Made by a program: the position numbers and the translations under genes
From: Flavobacterium profundi
GTDB lineage: Bacteria > Bacteroidota > Bacteroidia > Flavobacteriales > Flavobacteriaceae
Length of the DNA stretch: 64,000 nucleotides
Direction of reading: 5' to 3'
NCBI RefSeq assembly: GCF_006491645.1
Contig: NZ_VDCZ01000012.1
Span: forward strand, 1-64,000
Shown here: piece by piece, positions 34,725 through 42,510 of the stretch
Position numbering within the stretch: the stretch's first letter is position 1
Layout of the letters: the number at the start of each line of letters is the position of its first letter
Notes under the pieces: generated by a model
Database searches by the model: none
The model's input: only the letters and a program-made list of their open reading frames with translations
Told to the model about the DNA's origin: nothing

Positions 34725-35888
34725 ATGCCAAAAATATTAGTTATTGAAGACGAAGCGGCTATTCGTAGAGTATTGGTAAAAATACTGTCAGAAGAAAACG
34801 ATAGCTATCAGGTAGATGAAGCTGAAGATGGAGTTCAAGGAACCGAAAAAATAAAAAATGAAGACTATGATTTAGTGCTTTGCGATATCAAAATGCCTAA
34901 AATGGATGGTGTAGAAGTATTGGAGGCAGTAAAAAAGATAAAACCTGAAATTCCGATGGTCATGATTTCTGGTCATGGTGATTTAGAAACGGCAGTAAAC
35001 ACCATGCGATTAGGAGCATTTGATTACATTTCAAAACCACCAGATTTAAATCGACTTTTGAATACGGTACGAAATGCTTTAGACAAAAAGAAATTAGTAG
35101 TTGAAAACAAAATCTTGAAAAAGAAAGTGAGTAAAAACTACGAAATGATTGGTGAAAGTGACGCAATCAACCATATTCGTACAATGATTGACAAAGTTGC
35201 ACCAACAGACGCGCGTGTTTTAATTACAGGACCTAATGGTACAGGAAAAGAATTAGTAGCACATCAATTACATGAAAAAAGTGAACGATCAAATCAACCC
35301 ATTATTGAAGTTAACTGCGCAGCAATACCTGCTGAATTAATTGAAAGTGAGTTGTTTGGTCATGTAAAAGGAGCTTTTACTTCAGCTGTAAAAGATAGAG
35401 CGGGTAAATTCGAAGCAGCTAATGGTGGAACTATTTTCTTAGATGAAATTGGTGACATGAGTTTGCCAGCACAAGCAAAAGTATTAAGAGCTTTACAAGA
35501 GAATTTAATTCAACGTGTAGGAGCTGACAAAGATATTAAAGTAGATGTGCGTGTAGTTGCTGCTACAAATAAAGATCTAAAGAAAGAAATTGAAGAAGGT
35601 CGTTTTAGAGAGGATTTATACCATCGTTTAGCTGTAATTTTAATTAAAGTTCCAGCTTTGAATGATAGAAGAGACGATATTCCTGCTTTATTAGAACATT
35701 TTACTCATAAAATCGCAGAAGAACAAGGTAATTCTACGAAGAAGTTTTCTAAATCGGCGATTAAATTATTGCAAGAATACGATTGGACAGGAAATATTAG
35801 AGAACTTAGAAATGTAGTCGAACGATTAATTATTCTTGGTGGAACCGAAATATCCGAACAAGATGTCAAACTATTTGCTAGTAAATAA
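34725..35888 (+). CDS. Sigma-54-dependent response regulator (NtrC-like) lacking a DNA-binding domain
   Basis: 387 residues. The receiver domain (1-120) has phospho-acceptor Asp54 (LCDIKMPKMDG) and Lys104. The AAA+ sigma-54 interaction domain has Walker A GPNGTGKE (169-176), the sigma-54 contact loop GAFTSA (216-221, where most have GAFTGA) and Walker B GGTIFLDEIGDM. The protein ends shortly after the R-finger and sensor region (TGNIRELRNVVERLIIL) with no C-terminal Fis-type helix-turn-helix. Either it acts from solution or through another DNA-binding protein. No kinase gene adjoins it. Confidence 0.93.
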   Translation: MPKILVIEDEAAIRRVLVKILSEENDSYQVDEAEDGVQGTEKIKNEDYDLVLCDIKMPKMDGVEVLEAVKKIKPEIPMVMISGHGDLETAVNTMRLGAFDYISKPPDLNRLLNTVRNALDKKKLVVENKILKKKVSKNYEMIGESDAINHIRTMIDKVAPTDARVLITGPNGTGKELVAHQLHEKSERSNQPIIEVNCAAIPAELIESELFGHVKGAFTSAVKDRAGKFEAANGGTIFLDEIGDMSLPAQAKVLRALQENLIQRVGADKDIKVDVRVVAATNKDLKKEIEEGRFREDLYHRLAVILIKVPALNDRRDDIPALLEHFTHKIAEEQGNSTKKFSKSAIKLLQEYDWTGNIRELRNVVERLIILGGTEISEQDVKLFASK

Positions 35889-35931
35889 TTTTGGTTAAAA
35901 GCAACAACTTTTTACCCAAATAAAAGAATCA

Positions 35932-36546
35932 ATGAATTTAAAAAAGATAAATGCAGCACTTCAAAAAGCCTTAATTGAAAACGGTTTTGAAGAAGCTACT
36001 GAATTGCAAGAAGAAACTTTTTCATATATAAAAAGTGGGGCAGATGTGGTTATACAAGGAGAAAAAGGCTCTGGAAAAACAATAGCTCTAATTTTAAACA
36101 TTATTCACAAACTCAAAGAGCCTTTTGAAGAATCACCAAGGGCTTTGATTATGGTGGAAGACAAACCACAAGTGTTAGCATTATACGAATTGTTTGAACA
36201 ACTCAATAAATACAATAAATTACGCTTGTATTATACGCATGATAAAACTGATTTTGATGATGATAAAAATCAAATTTCATTGGGGATTGATGTATTAATT
36301 GGGACACCCAATCGTTTAAACGAAATGTTTTCAGGAGCAGGATTTAATGTAAATAAATTACAAGTTATCGCTTTTGATGATGTAGATGTATTGCTTAGAA
36401 ATCGTTATGAAAATAAAATATTGCGTTTGCTTGGAAGTATTGAAAAAGGACAACGCTTGTATTTTTGTTCTCAAATTACCGAAAGGGTAGAAGCGGTAGC
36501 TTTAAATGATGAAGAACGCGAACCTATTTTCTTGGAAATGGAATAA
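35932..36546 (+). CDS. DEAD-box helicase-like protein, N-terminal RecA domain only
   Basis: 204 residues, about half of a DEAD-box helicase. Present are a Q-motif-like segment (ATELQEETF), motif I GEKGSGKT (43-50), motif Ib TPNRL and a motif II DDVD in place of DEAD. Motif III (SAT) is replaced by CSQ, and the whole second RecA domain is absent. The frame closes with a normal stop and the flanks show no remnant of the missing half, so it is a complete short protein rather than a fresh truncation. It can probably bind ATP and RNA but not unwind. Monocistronic. Confidence 0.85.
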   Translation: MNLKKINAALQKALIENGFEEATELQEETFSYIKSGADVVIQGEKGSGKTIALILNIIHKLKEPFEESPRALIMVEDKPQVLALYELFEQLNKYNKLRLYYTHDKTDFDDDKNQISLGIDVLIGTPNRLNEMFSGAGFNVNKLQVIAFDDVDVLLRNRYENKILRLLGSIEKGQRLYFCSQITERVEAVALNDEEREPIFLEME

Positions 36547-36599
36547 GAGTAAATACTAAATTAAGAAAGGAAGAATTTTTTAAATGTAGTTTTAAATTT

Positions 36600-36716
36600 A
36601 TGAATAGTAAAAAGTATAAATTTTCTTGTTTATTCTTCATTTTAATTTTCATTATTTTTCTAGGATTCTTTTTCTATTTAATTTGGCTTTTCTTTTACTT
36701 AAAATATACAGATTAA
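36600..36716 (+). CDS. Possible small membrane protein (38 aa)
   Basis: An ATG frame encoding 38 residues: a basic start (MNSKKYKFSC) followed by one very hydrophobic, Phe-rich helix and the end FYLKYTD. The stop is immediately followed by a strong terminator, as expected for a real transcript end. No homologue is known to me. AT-rich DNA readily encodes such Phe/Ile/Leu stretches, so it could be fortuitous. Confidence 0.4.
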   Translation: MNSKKYKFSCLFFILIFIIFLGFFFYLIWLFFYLKYTD

Positions 36717-36742
36717 AAAAGCCAAGCATTTGCTTGGCTTTT
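36717..36742. terminator. Bidirectional rho-independent terminator
   Basis: A 12-bp perfect stem, AAAAGCCAAGCA (36717-36728) with TGCTTGGCTTTT (36731-36742), around a TT loop. It lies between the + strand genes and the convergent yceI. Confidence 0.9.
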
Positions 36743-36760
36743 CATTTATTAAATATTTTA

Positions 36761-37384
36761 TTATTCAAACTGAACCGAACCGTTTATAGCTACTTCACTC
36801 CAAGTTTTGCTCACACCGTCAGGACCTTTGTGTAATTCAAAACAAGCTTTATTAATGGCTTCAATAGCAGCTTGACCACCAAAATCATCTAAGTTAATCG
36901 TTGAACTAATAGCAAATTTCTTATTTTCAAAAGTATAAGGAACTTCCATTTGTTTGGTTACATCATTTAAAGTTAATGTCAAGAAACATTTGCCTTCTCT
37001 AAAATTGAATGCGCCACCTATCATTTCTGTATTTTTCAAAGCGGCAAAGAAAATCGTTTTCAATTTGCTATCACGGTCTTCATTATTGGTAAATAAACTA
37101 CTCACAGGAATGGAGAAGGATGCTCCTTCTAAAACGCTTTCTGGAGTAGTACCATTTTGAGTATTTTTCAATTCAATTTGTTTAAAACTCCCACCAACAG
37201 CTACTTTATCTGTAGTTTTATATGCTGTCCAATTTACTTTTGTGGAATCTGAAATAATTTGTAAACCACTTGTTGCTTCGGTTTTAACCTCTTCTCCAGG
37301 AGTTTCTTCTTGTTTGTCTTCTTTTTTACAACTTGTAAAAGCTAAAGCTAAGGAAAAAGTAAGAATAGCTATTTTTTTATTCAT
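36761..37384 (-). CDS. YceI-family lipoprotein (second copy)
   Basis: 207 residues from the ATG at 37384, which starts a lipoprotein signal (SLALAFTSCKKED, Cys about 19). The YceI barrel is recognisable from TKVNWTAYKTTDKVAVGGSF (about 51-70) and the final strand TWSEVAINGSVQFE. It is more divergent than the YceI at 27933-28598: its central DKVAVGG segment and internal LRDSK-like region resemble the other YceI subgroup. It has its own promoter element and the shared terminator. Confidence 0.9.
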   Translation of the reverse strand: MNKKIAILTFSLALAFTSCKKEDKQEETPGEEVKTEATSGLQIISDSTKVNWTAYKTTDKVAVGGSFKQIELKNTQNGTTPESVLEGASFSIPVSSLFTNNEDRDSKLKTIFFAALKNTEMIGGAFNFREGKCFLTLTLNDVTKQMEVPYTFENKKFAISSTINLDDFGGQAAIEAINKACFELHKGPDGVSKTWSEVAINGSVQFE

Positions 37385-37448
37385 CCTGTTTAATTGGTGT
37401 TTGTAAATCCTCGTTTTCATAAGATTGATTTTGTTAAAAATTCTATAT

Positions 37449-37456
37449 CAAAGATA
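37449..37456 (-). promoter_or_regulatory. -7 promoter element for yceI (second copy)
   Basis: Reads TATCTTTG on the minus strand, 64 bases before the ATG at 37384; full match to TAnnTTTG. Confidence 0.5.
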
Positions 37457-37596
37457 GGAAGAAAATTATCGTGTAACAAGATACGGTTGATAAAGATTGA
37501 CTTAATTTTTTCAATAAAAAAATAGTAGATGAATAAAAATAACACATATCGATAGTTGATGCCACAAAAGGATAGTAATTTCATTACAAAAGGACT

Positions 37597-37604
37597 TAGT
37601 TTTG
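37597..37604 (+). promoter_or_regulatory. -7 promoter element of the candidate small RNA
   Basis: TAGTTTTG matches TAnnTTTG and lies about six bases before the inferred 5' end of the RNA. No clear -33 TTG is present. Confidence 0.45.
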
Positions 37605-37609
37605 TTATT

Positions 37610-37701
37610 ATTAGGGGTAACTTAAGAATTGTTAAGTTTCGAGTAGTAAAATTAAATTAAAATTTGATTTGGAAACCGTCCTGTTAAGGACGGTTTTTTT
37701 T
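37610..37701 (+). ncRNA. Candidate small regulatory RNA (about 90 nt)
   Basis: This 389-base gap between divergent genes (37385-37773) holds no plausible ORF but does hold a transcription unit: a TAnnTTTG element at 37597-37604, a 5' hairpin (AACTTAA 37619-37625 with TTAAGTT 37632-37638), an A/T-rich unpaired linker and a strong rho-independent terminator (37673-37701). The terminator has a T-tract only on the + side and no coding gene lies upstream on that strand; the small ORF at 36600 has its own terminator and yceI is on the other strand. The 5' end is inferred. The RNA sequence is not one I recognise (not 6S, tmRNA, RNase P or SRP RNA). Confidence 0.55.
37673..37701 (+). terminator. Orphan rho-independent terminator of the candidate small RNA
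   Basis: AAACCGTCC (37673-37681) pairs with GGACGGTTT (37688-37696), loop TGTTAA; the T-tract runs 37694-37701. Confidence 0.85.
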
Positions 37702-37773
37702 ATAAATTTCTATCTTTAGATATTCAAAAATTAAAATTATAGAATAAGTATATTAGCAACTTATAGGCTTATA

Positions 37774-39798
37774 ATGCAAAAGATAATTTGTTTACTCTTT
37801 TTTTTATTTAAAACTACTTTCATTCTTTGTCAAAACGAATATGAAAAAAGTAGTGATAGCTTACTAGTTTTAATTAATGAAACCAATGATGATCATCTAA
37901 AAATGGATTATTATATTAATCTTTGTGATCTGTATGTAGAAAATGATTTAAAAGAAATAAAAAAAATAAATCCCAAATTATTTGCTGTTTCAAAAAAAAT
38001 AAACTCCAAAAAAGGATTAGCTTTCTATTATTTTTACAACGCCATCCTACTTAGAAATTCTAATCAAGAAGGAGCAGCTTTTACCAATATTGAAGAATCT
38101 ATCTCCATTTTTAAAGAAATTAAAGATTGGGACAATTACTTTATTGCAAATGCGAAGTTTGGTCATTATTTGATACTAAATGAAAACTATCTCAAAGCTG
38201 AAAACTTACTCAATGAGAATATAAAGTTCGCATTGAAACTAAACAATGAAAAGGTTTCTTATTTGTATTATATTATGAGTCAGATGTATAACTTTAAGAG
38301 TGATTATAATGAAGCCTTAGTTTATGCAAAGAAAGCCTTAGATTCTGAAAAGAATATTTCTCAAACCATAAAAATTTACAATTTAGCATCGAATATTTAT
38401 CGTTCTTTAAAAAATTTCGATGAAGCGCTACAATTCAACCAAATGGGGATAGATCTTGAAAAATCAATTAGTGGTTTAAATCTACTTTTTTTTACTAGAG
38501 CCATCATTTTTTTTGATATGAAACGATATCATGAAGCTCTTGATTTGGCTTTAAATTATAAGAAGCATTTGGTGAAAAAGAAGAGTAATCGTAGCTTAAT
38601 AGATTGTAATATTTTTATTTCAAAATGTTATTTTTATTTAGAAGATTATCATTTAGCAAATAAGTGTGTTGATGAAGTTTTAAATGTTGAAATTCCAAGA
38701 GCCGATATTAAGATGATGGCTTATGGTCTTAAAAGTAAAATCAGTTTGAAACAACACCGTCTAAACGATGCTAAAAAATACATTGATAAAGCGTTACGAT
38801 TACTTCATGGCAATCATTATTATGAAATTAAATTGTTTGTATATGAAACAAAATTTGAAGTGGAAGAAGAATTAGGAAATTACAAAACAGCGCTTACGTT
38901 TTCTAAAAAAATTATGGAAATCAATAATTTGAATTATGAGACTGATAATGTAGATAGGCTAAATCAATTGCAAATTAATTTTAATATTTCTGAAAAAGAA
39001 AATAAAATAAAAAGTTTGCAACTTCAAGAATTGAAAAGTACCATGAAAATTGAGAAACAAAAAAATTATATTATTTATATTTCCATTGCTTGTTTTGTAG
39101 CTTTACTTTCAGTTTTATTTTATTTGAAAAACAACATTACTATTAAGAAAAAGAATGCTTTAATTGAAAGCGAAAAACTATTGACTCAGAAATCTCTTCA
39201 AGAGAAAGAAGTCTTGTTAAAAGAAATACATCATCGAGTTAAGAACAATTTACAATTGGTAAAAAGCTTATTGTATTTACAAGCCAAACAACAAGATGTA
39301 AGCTTGAAAACCTTTGTTGAAGCCTCTCAATCTAGAATTTTATCTATGGCTTTAATACACGAAAATTTATATTTAAAAGGAGATTTAAGTCAGGTTGATT
39401 TTAAAGAATATCTCCATAGGTTAGCACAGAATATTTTAGAAGCGCATAAGAATGAGAACAAGCTAATTGAATTACAAATCGAAGTAGAGCCAATCTATTT
39501 TAATATTCAAACTGCTATTCCTTTAGGTTTAATTATTAATGAGTTGGTAACGAATGCCTACAAACATGCTTTTATTATTAAACAAAAGGGTACAATACGA
39601 CTTGTGCTGAAAAAAAAGGGGGATTGCTATTACGATTTAAATGTAATTGATGATGGTGATGGTATTGGAAAATTTAAACGTCCCATTCATTCTTTGGGTT
39701 TGGATTTAGTACATCAATTAGTAGTACAAATTAACGGGAAACTTTTCCTAAGCCATGAAGAAGGTATGCATTTTACCATACAATTTAAAAAAGCTTAA
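37774..39798 (+). CDS. TPR-containing sensor histidine kinase (HisKA_2/HWE-like)
   Basis: 674 residues. A signal peptide (ICLLFFLFKTTFILCQ) is followed by a periplasmic array of tetratricopeptide-like helices (about 20-400), a coiled coil, one membrane helix (about 432-450) and a short cytoplasmic kinase. The kinase has the H-box KEIHHRVKNNLQLVKSLLYL (His486/487) and an HATPase_c_2 domain (NELVTNAYKHAF, then DDGDGIG, then HSLGLDLV). It pairs with the response regulator gene 69 bases downstream. The stimulus is unknown; TPR sensors usually read protein partners in the periplasm. Confidence 0.93.
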   Translation: MQKIICLLFFLFKTTFILCQNEYEKSSDSLLVLINETNDDHLKMDYYINLCDLYVENDLKEIKKINPKLFAVSKKINSKKGLAFYYFYNAILLRNSNQEGAAFTNIEESISIFKEIKDWDNYFIANAKFGHYLILNENYLKAENLLNENIKFALKLNNEKVSYLYYIMSQMYNFKSDYNEALVYAKKALDSEKNISQTIKIYNLASNIYRSLKNFDEALQFNQMGIDLEKSISGLNLLFFTRAIIFFDMKRYHEALDLALNYKKHLVKKKSNRSLIDCNIFISKCYFYLEDYHLANKCVDEVLNVEIPRADIKMMAYGLKSKISLKQHRLNDAKKYIDKALRLLHGNHYYEIKLFVYETKFEVEEELGNYKTALTFSKKIMEINNLNYETDNVDRLNQLQINFNISEKENKIKSLQLQELKSTMKIEKQKNYIIYISIACFVALLSVLFYLKNNITIKKKNALIESEKLLTQKSLQEKEVLLKEIHHRVKNNLQLVKSLLYLQAKQQDVSLKTFVEASQSRILSMALIHENLYLKGDLSQVDFKEYLHRLAQNILEAHKNENKLIELQIEVEPIYFNIQTAIPLGLIINELVTNAYKHAFIIKQKGTIRLVLKKKGDCYYDLNVIDDGDGIGKFKRPIHSLGLDLVHQLVVQINGKLFLSHEEGMHFTIQFKKA

Positions 39799-39867
39799 AA
39801 ATAAATGTCCGTTTAATACTGTTCCCAATTGTTTGTTATTTTTTAAAATTTATGAATAAATGATGCC

Positions 39868-40611
39868 ATGAAAAGCTGTTTTGTTTTAATTGTCGAAGAT
39901 GAAGCTTTAATTGCCATGCACATTAAAGCGATTCTTGAAGACGAAGGTTACTGTGTTTTTTTAGTTAATAATGTAGATGATGCGATTAGTTGTATTGAAA
40001 ATGAATCGATTGCATTAGTACTTATCGATATTCATTTAAACAAAGATAAAGACGGTGTAAGTTTAGGTAAATATTTACTTCAACTAGACCGTATTCCCTA
40101 TATTTATATTACCTCTTACATAGACAAAGAGACTTTAGATAGAGTCAAAGAAACGAGACCTTATGGTTATATAGTAAAACCTTTTAAAGACATAGATGTA
40201 ATTACGAGTACGTCTATAGTCTTAAATAATTACAAGTATAAAGAAATAGATATTTTAAGAAAAAAAGAAGTCCCTAATGATTTTATTCCCTATCGACTCA
40301 AAGAAGTTATTACCTACATCAATGAGAATATTGAACAAAAATTAGAGATAGACGAATTGGCTTTAAAATCACAATGGAAAAGACATCATTTTATGAAAAT
40401 GTTCACAAAATACGTACATGTTTCTCCATACCAATACATACTTACTCGTAAAATTGAAAAAGCAAAAATTTTACTAGTAGATACAGCTATTCCTCTAAAC
40501 CAAATTGCTTTTGAATTAGGTTTTAAAAGTTATGCTAATTTTAGTAATGCTTTTAAAAAAAACTGTAATATGACTGCTGAAAATTACAGAAAAAGATTTC
40601 AAAAAAAATAG
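39868..40611 (+). CDS. Response regulator with AraC-type DNA-binding domain
   Basis: 247 residues. The receiver domain (1-120) has Asp54 in LVLIDIHLNKDKDG and the Thr/Lys switch (ITSYID, then YIVKPF). It is joined to an AraC/XylS domain of about 100 residues with two HTH motifs (IDELALKSQWKRHHFMKMFT; LNQIAFELGFKSYANFSNAF). It is presumably phosphorylated by the TPR kinase encoded just upstream. The pairing of an HisKA_2-type kinase with an AraC-type output, rather than the usual LytTR output, is less common in this group. Confidence 0.93.
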   Translation: MKSCFVLIVEDEALIAMHIKAILEDEGYCVFLVNNVDDAISCIENESIALVLIDIHLNKDKDGVSLGKYLLQLDRIPYIYITSYIDKETLDRVKETRPYGYIVKPFKDIDVITSTSIVLNNYKYKEIDILRKKEVPNDFIPYRLKEVITYINENIEQKLEIDELALKSQWKRHHFMKMFTKYVHVSPYQYILTRKIEKAKILLVDTAIPLNQIAFELGFKSYANFSNAFKKNCNMTAENYRKRFQKK

Positions 40612-40632
40612 TATGTATCCCTTTTTCAAAAA

Positions 40633-40680
40633 AATGAGAAAGTGTTTCAACAAAAAAGACAATAACTAAACTTTCTCATT
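40633..40680. repeat. Inverted repeat before the ABC-F promoter
   Basis: AATGAGAAAGT (40633-40643) and its perfect complement ACTTTCTCATT (40670-40680), with 26 bases between. The right arm abuts the -7 element at 40680-40687. It may be an operator or a weak terminator; no T-tract follows. Confidence 0.5.
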
Positions 40681-40687
40681 ATATTTG
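40680..40687 (+). promoter_or_regulatory. -7 promoter element for the ABC-F gene
   Basis: TATATTTG matches TAnnTTTG. The leader to the ATG at 40767 would be about 75 bases and includes the heptad tract. Confidence 0.5.
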
Positions 40688-40728
40688 CACCTTCAAAAAA
40701 ACAAGTTAAATGCCTACTAATGTATCGC

Positions 40729-40763
40729 TTTTAATTTTTTGATTTTTAACTTTTGACTTTATC
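40729..40763 (+). repeat. Degenerate heptad tract in the ABC-F leader
   Basis: Five consecutive 7-base units: TTTTAAT, TTTTTGA, TTTTTAA, CTTTTGA, CTTTATC. It ends three bases before the ATG, the same position as the heptamer array before hisS. Confidence 0.6.
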
Positions 40764-40766
40764 ATA

Positions 40767-42401
40767 ATGATTACAGTAAATGACATCGCCGTAGAATTTG
40801 GTGGAACCACACTTTTTAGTGAAGTAACTTTTGCCATTAATGAAACCGATAAAATTGCCTTAATGGGTAAGAATGGAGCCGGGAAATCCACTTTATTAAA
40901 AATTGTTGCAGGTGAAAATAAACCCACTAGAGGAGCTATTTCTGCTCCAAAAGAAACGGTTATTGCGTATTTACCACAGCATTTGTTAACTGATGATCAA
41001 TGTACGGTTAGAGAAGAAACTTCGAAGGCTTTTTCTGAAATTTTTAAAATGAAGGCAGAAATCGATGACATCAATGAGCAGTTAACCATTCGTACCGATT
41101 ACGAAAGTGATGCGTACATGAAGTTGATTGAAAAGGTTTCTGAACTTTCTGAGAAATTTTATGCTATTGAAGAAGTCAATTATGAAGCTGAGGTTGAAAA
41201 AGTTTTAAAAGGGTTAGGTTTTGCTAGAGAAGATTTTGACAGACCTACAAGTGAATTTTCTGGAGGTTGGAGAATGCGTATTGAACTAGCAAAAATTCTA
41301 TTGAGAAAACCGGATTTAATTTTACTCGATGAGCCTACAAACCATTTGGATATGGATAGTATTCAATGGTTGGAAGACTTTTTGGTAAACCAAGCCAAAG
41401 CCGTAATGGTAATTTCACACGATAGAGCTTTTGTGGATAATATTACCAATCGTACTATAGAAGTTACTATGGGACGTATTTATGACTATAAAGCAAAATA
41501 TTCGCATTATTTAGAATTGCGAAAAGACCGTCGTGCACACCAACAAAAAGCATACGAAGAACAGCAAAAATTTATTGCCGAGAATCAGGCTTTTATTGAG
41601 CGTTTTAGAGGGACTTTTTCTAAAACAGAGCAAGTACAATCGCGTGTGCGTATGCTAGAAAAACTAGTTTTAGTAGAAGTAGACGAAGTAGATAATTCGG
41701 CTTTAAAATTGAAATTTCCACCTTCGGTACGCTCGGGTCAATATCCTGTTATTGTAAAAGATTTACATAAAAGTTACGGAGACAAGGTCATTTTTAAAGA
41801 TGCTAATATTGTAATCGAAAGGGGTCAAAAAGTAGCTTTTGTGGGTAAAAATGGAGAAGGAAAATCAACCATGATCAAAGCCATTATGAAAGAAATTGGC
41901 ATTGATAGTGGTAGTGTGGAAATTGGTCATAATGCTCAAATTGGTTATTTCGCTCAAAATCAGGCTGCTTTATTAGATGGAGAAGCTACTATTTTTGAAA
42001 CGATTGATCGCATTGCAGTGGGTGACATTCGTACCCAAATTAAAAATATTTTAGGGGCTTTTATGTTCCAAGGTGATGATATACAAAAGAAAGTAAAAGT
42101 ACTTTCTGGTGGAGAAAAGACACGTTTGGCCATGATTAAATTGTTATTAGAACCAGTTAACTTATTAATCTTGGATGAGCCTTCTAACCATTTAGATATG
42201 AAAACCAAAGATATTATCAAAGATGCGTTACGAGATTTTGATGGAACTTTAATTCTAGTATCTCACGATCGTGATTTCTTAGATGGTTTGGCTACCAAAG
42301 TATTTGAATTTGGAAATAAAAGAGTAAAAGAACATTTTGAAGATTTGAAAGGCTTCTTGGAAATCAAAAAAATGGATTCTTTAAAAGAGATAGAGAAGTA
42401 A
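40767..42401 (+). CDS. ABC-F family ATPase (ribosome-associated)
   Basis: 544 residues with two ABC domains and no membrane helices. The first domain has Walker A GKNGAGKST (34-42), signature FSGGWRMR and Walker B LILLDEPTNHLD. The second has GKNGEGKST, LSGGEKTR and LILDEPSNHLD. The linker (about 240-310) is rich in charged residues, as in EttA/YbiT-type translation factors that act at the ribosomal E site. The subfamily (EttA, Uup, YbiT or resistance type) cannot be fixed by eye. Monocistronic. Confidence 0.94.
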   Translation: MITVNDIAVEFGGTTLFSEVTFAINETDKIALMGKNGAGKSTLLKIVAGENKPTRGAISAPKETVIAYLPQHLLTDDQCTVREETSKAFSEIFKMKAEIDDINEQLTIRTDYESDAYMKLIEKVSELSEKFYAIEEVNYEAEVEKVLKGLGFAREDFDRPTSEFSGGWRMRIELAKILLRKPDLILLDEPTNHLDMDSIQWLEDFLVNQAKAVMVISHDRAFVDNITNRTIEVTMGRIYDYKAKYSHYLELRKDRRAHQQKAYEEQQKFIAENQAFIERFRGTFSKTEQVQSRVRMLEKLVLVEVDEVDNSALKLKFPPSVRSGQYPVIVKDLHKSYGDKVIFKDANIVIERGQKVAFVGKNGEGKSTMIKAIMKEIGIDSGSVEIGHNAQIGYFAQNQAALLDGEATIFETIDRIAVGDIRTQIKNILGAFMFQGDDIQKKVKVLSGGEKTRLAMIKLLLEPVNLLILDEPSNHLDMKTKDIIKDALRDFDGTLILVSHDRDFLDGLATKVFEFGNKRVKEHFEDLKGFLEIKKMDSLKEIEK

Positions 42402-42409
42402 TAGAAAGC

Positions 42410-42476
42410 TAATTAGTAATTTAAAATTAAAATACTTAAGTTAACTATAGCATTTTAATTTTTAAATTACTAATTA
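42410..42476. repeat. Long AT-only inverted repeat between convergent genes
   Basis: The left arm 42410-42433 (TAATTAGTAATTTAAAATTA plus AAAT) and the right arm 42452-42476 are complementary except for one unpaired base, giving a ~24-bp stem with an 18-base loop. It lies between the ABC-F gene and the convergent gene at 42511 and may act as a bidirectional terminator, but its length and AT-only content also suit a remnant repeat. Confidence 0.75.
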
Positions 42477-42510
42477 TATATTTTATCATAGTTTTATAAA
42501 ACTAATTTCA

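Noticed and set aside
36626..36835. 69-codon + strand frame reaching into yceI
   Set aside because: It passes through the bidirectional terminator and overlaps the yceI C-terminus; the 38-codon frame at 36600 has a better start and stop.
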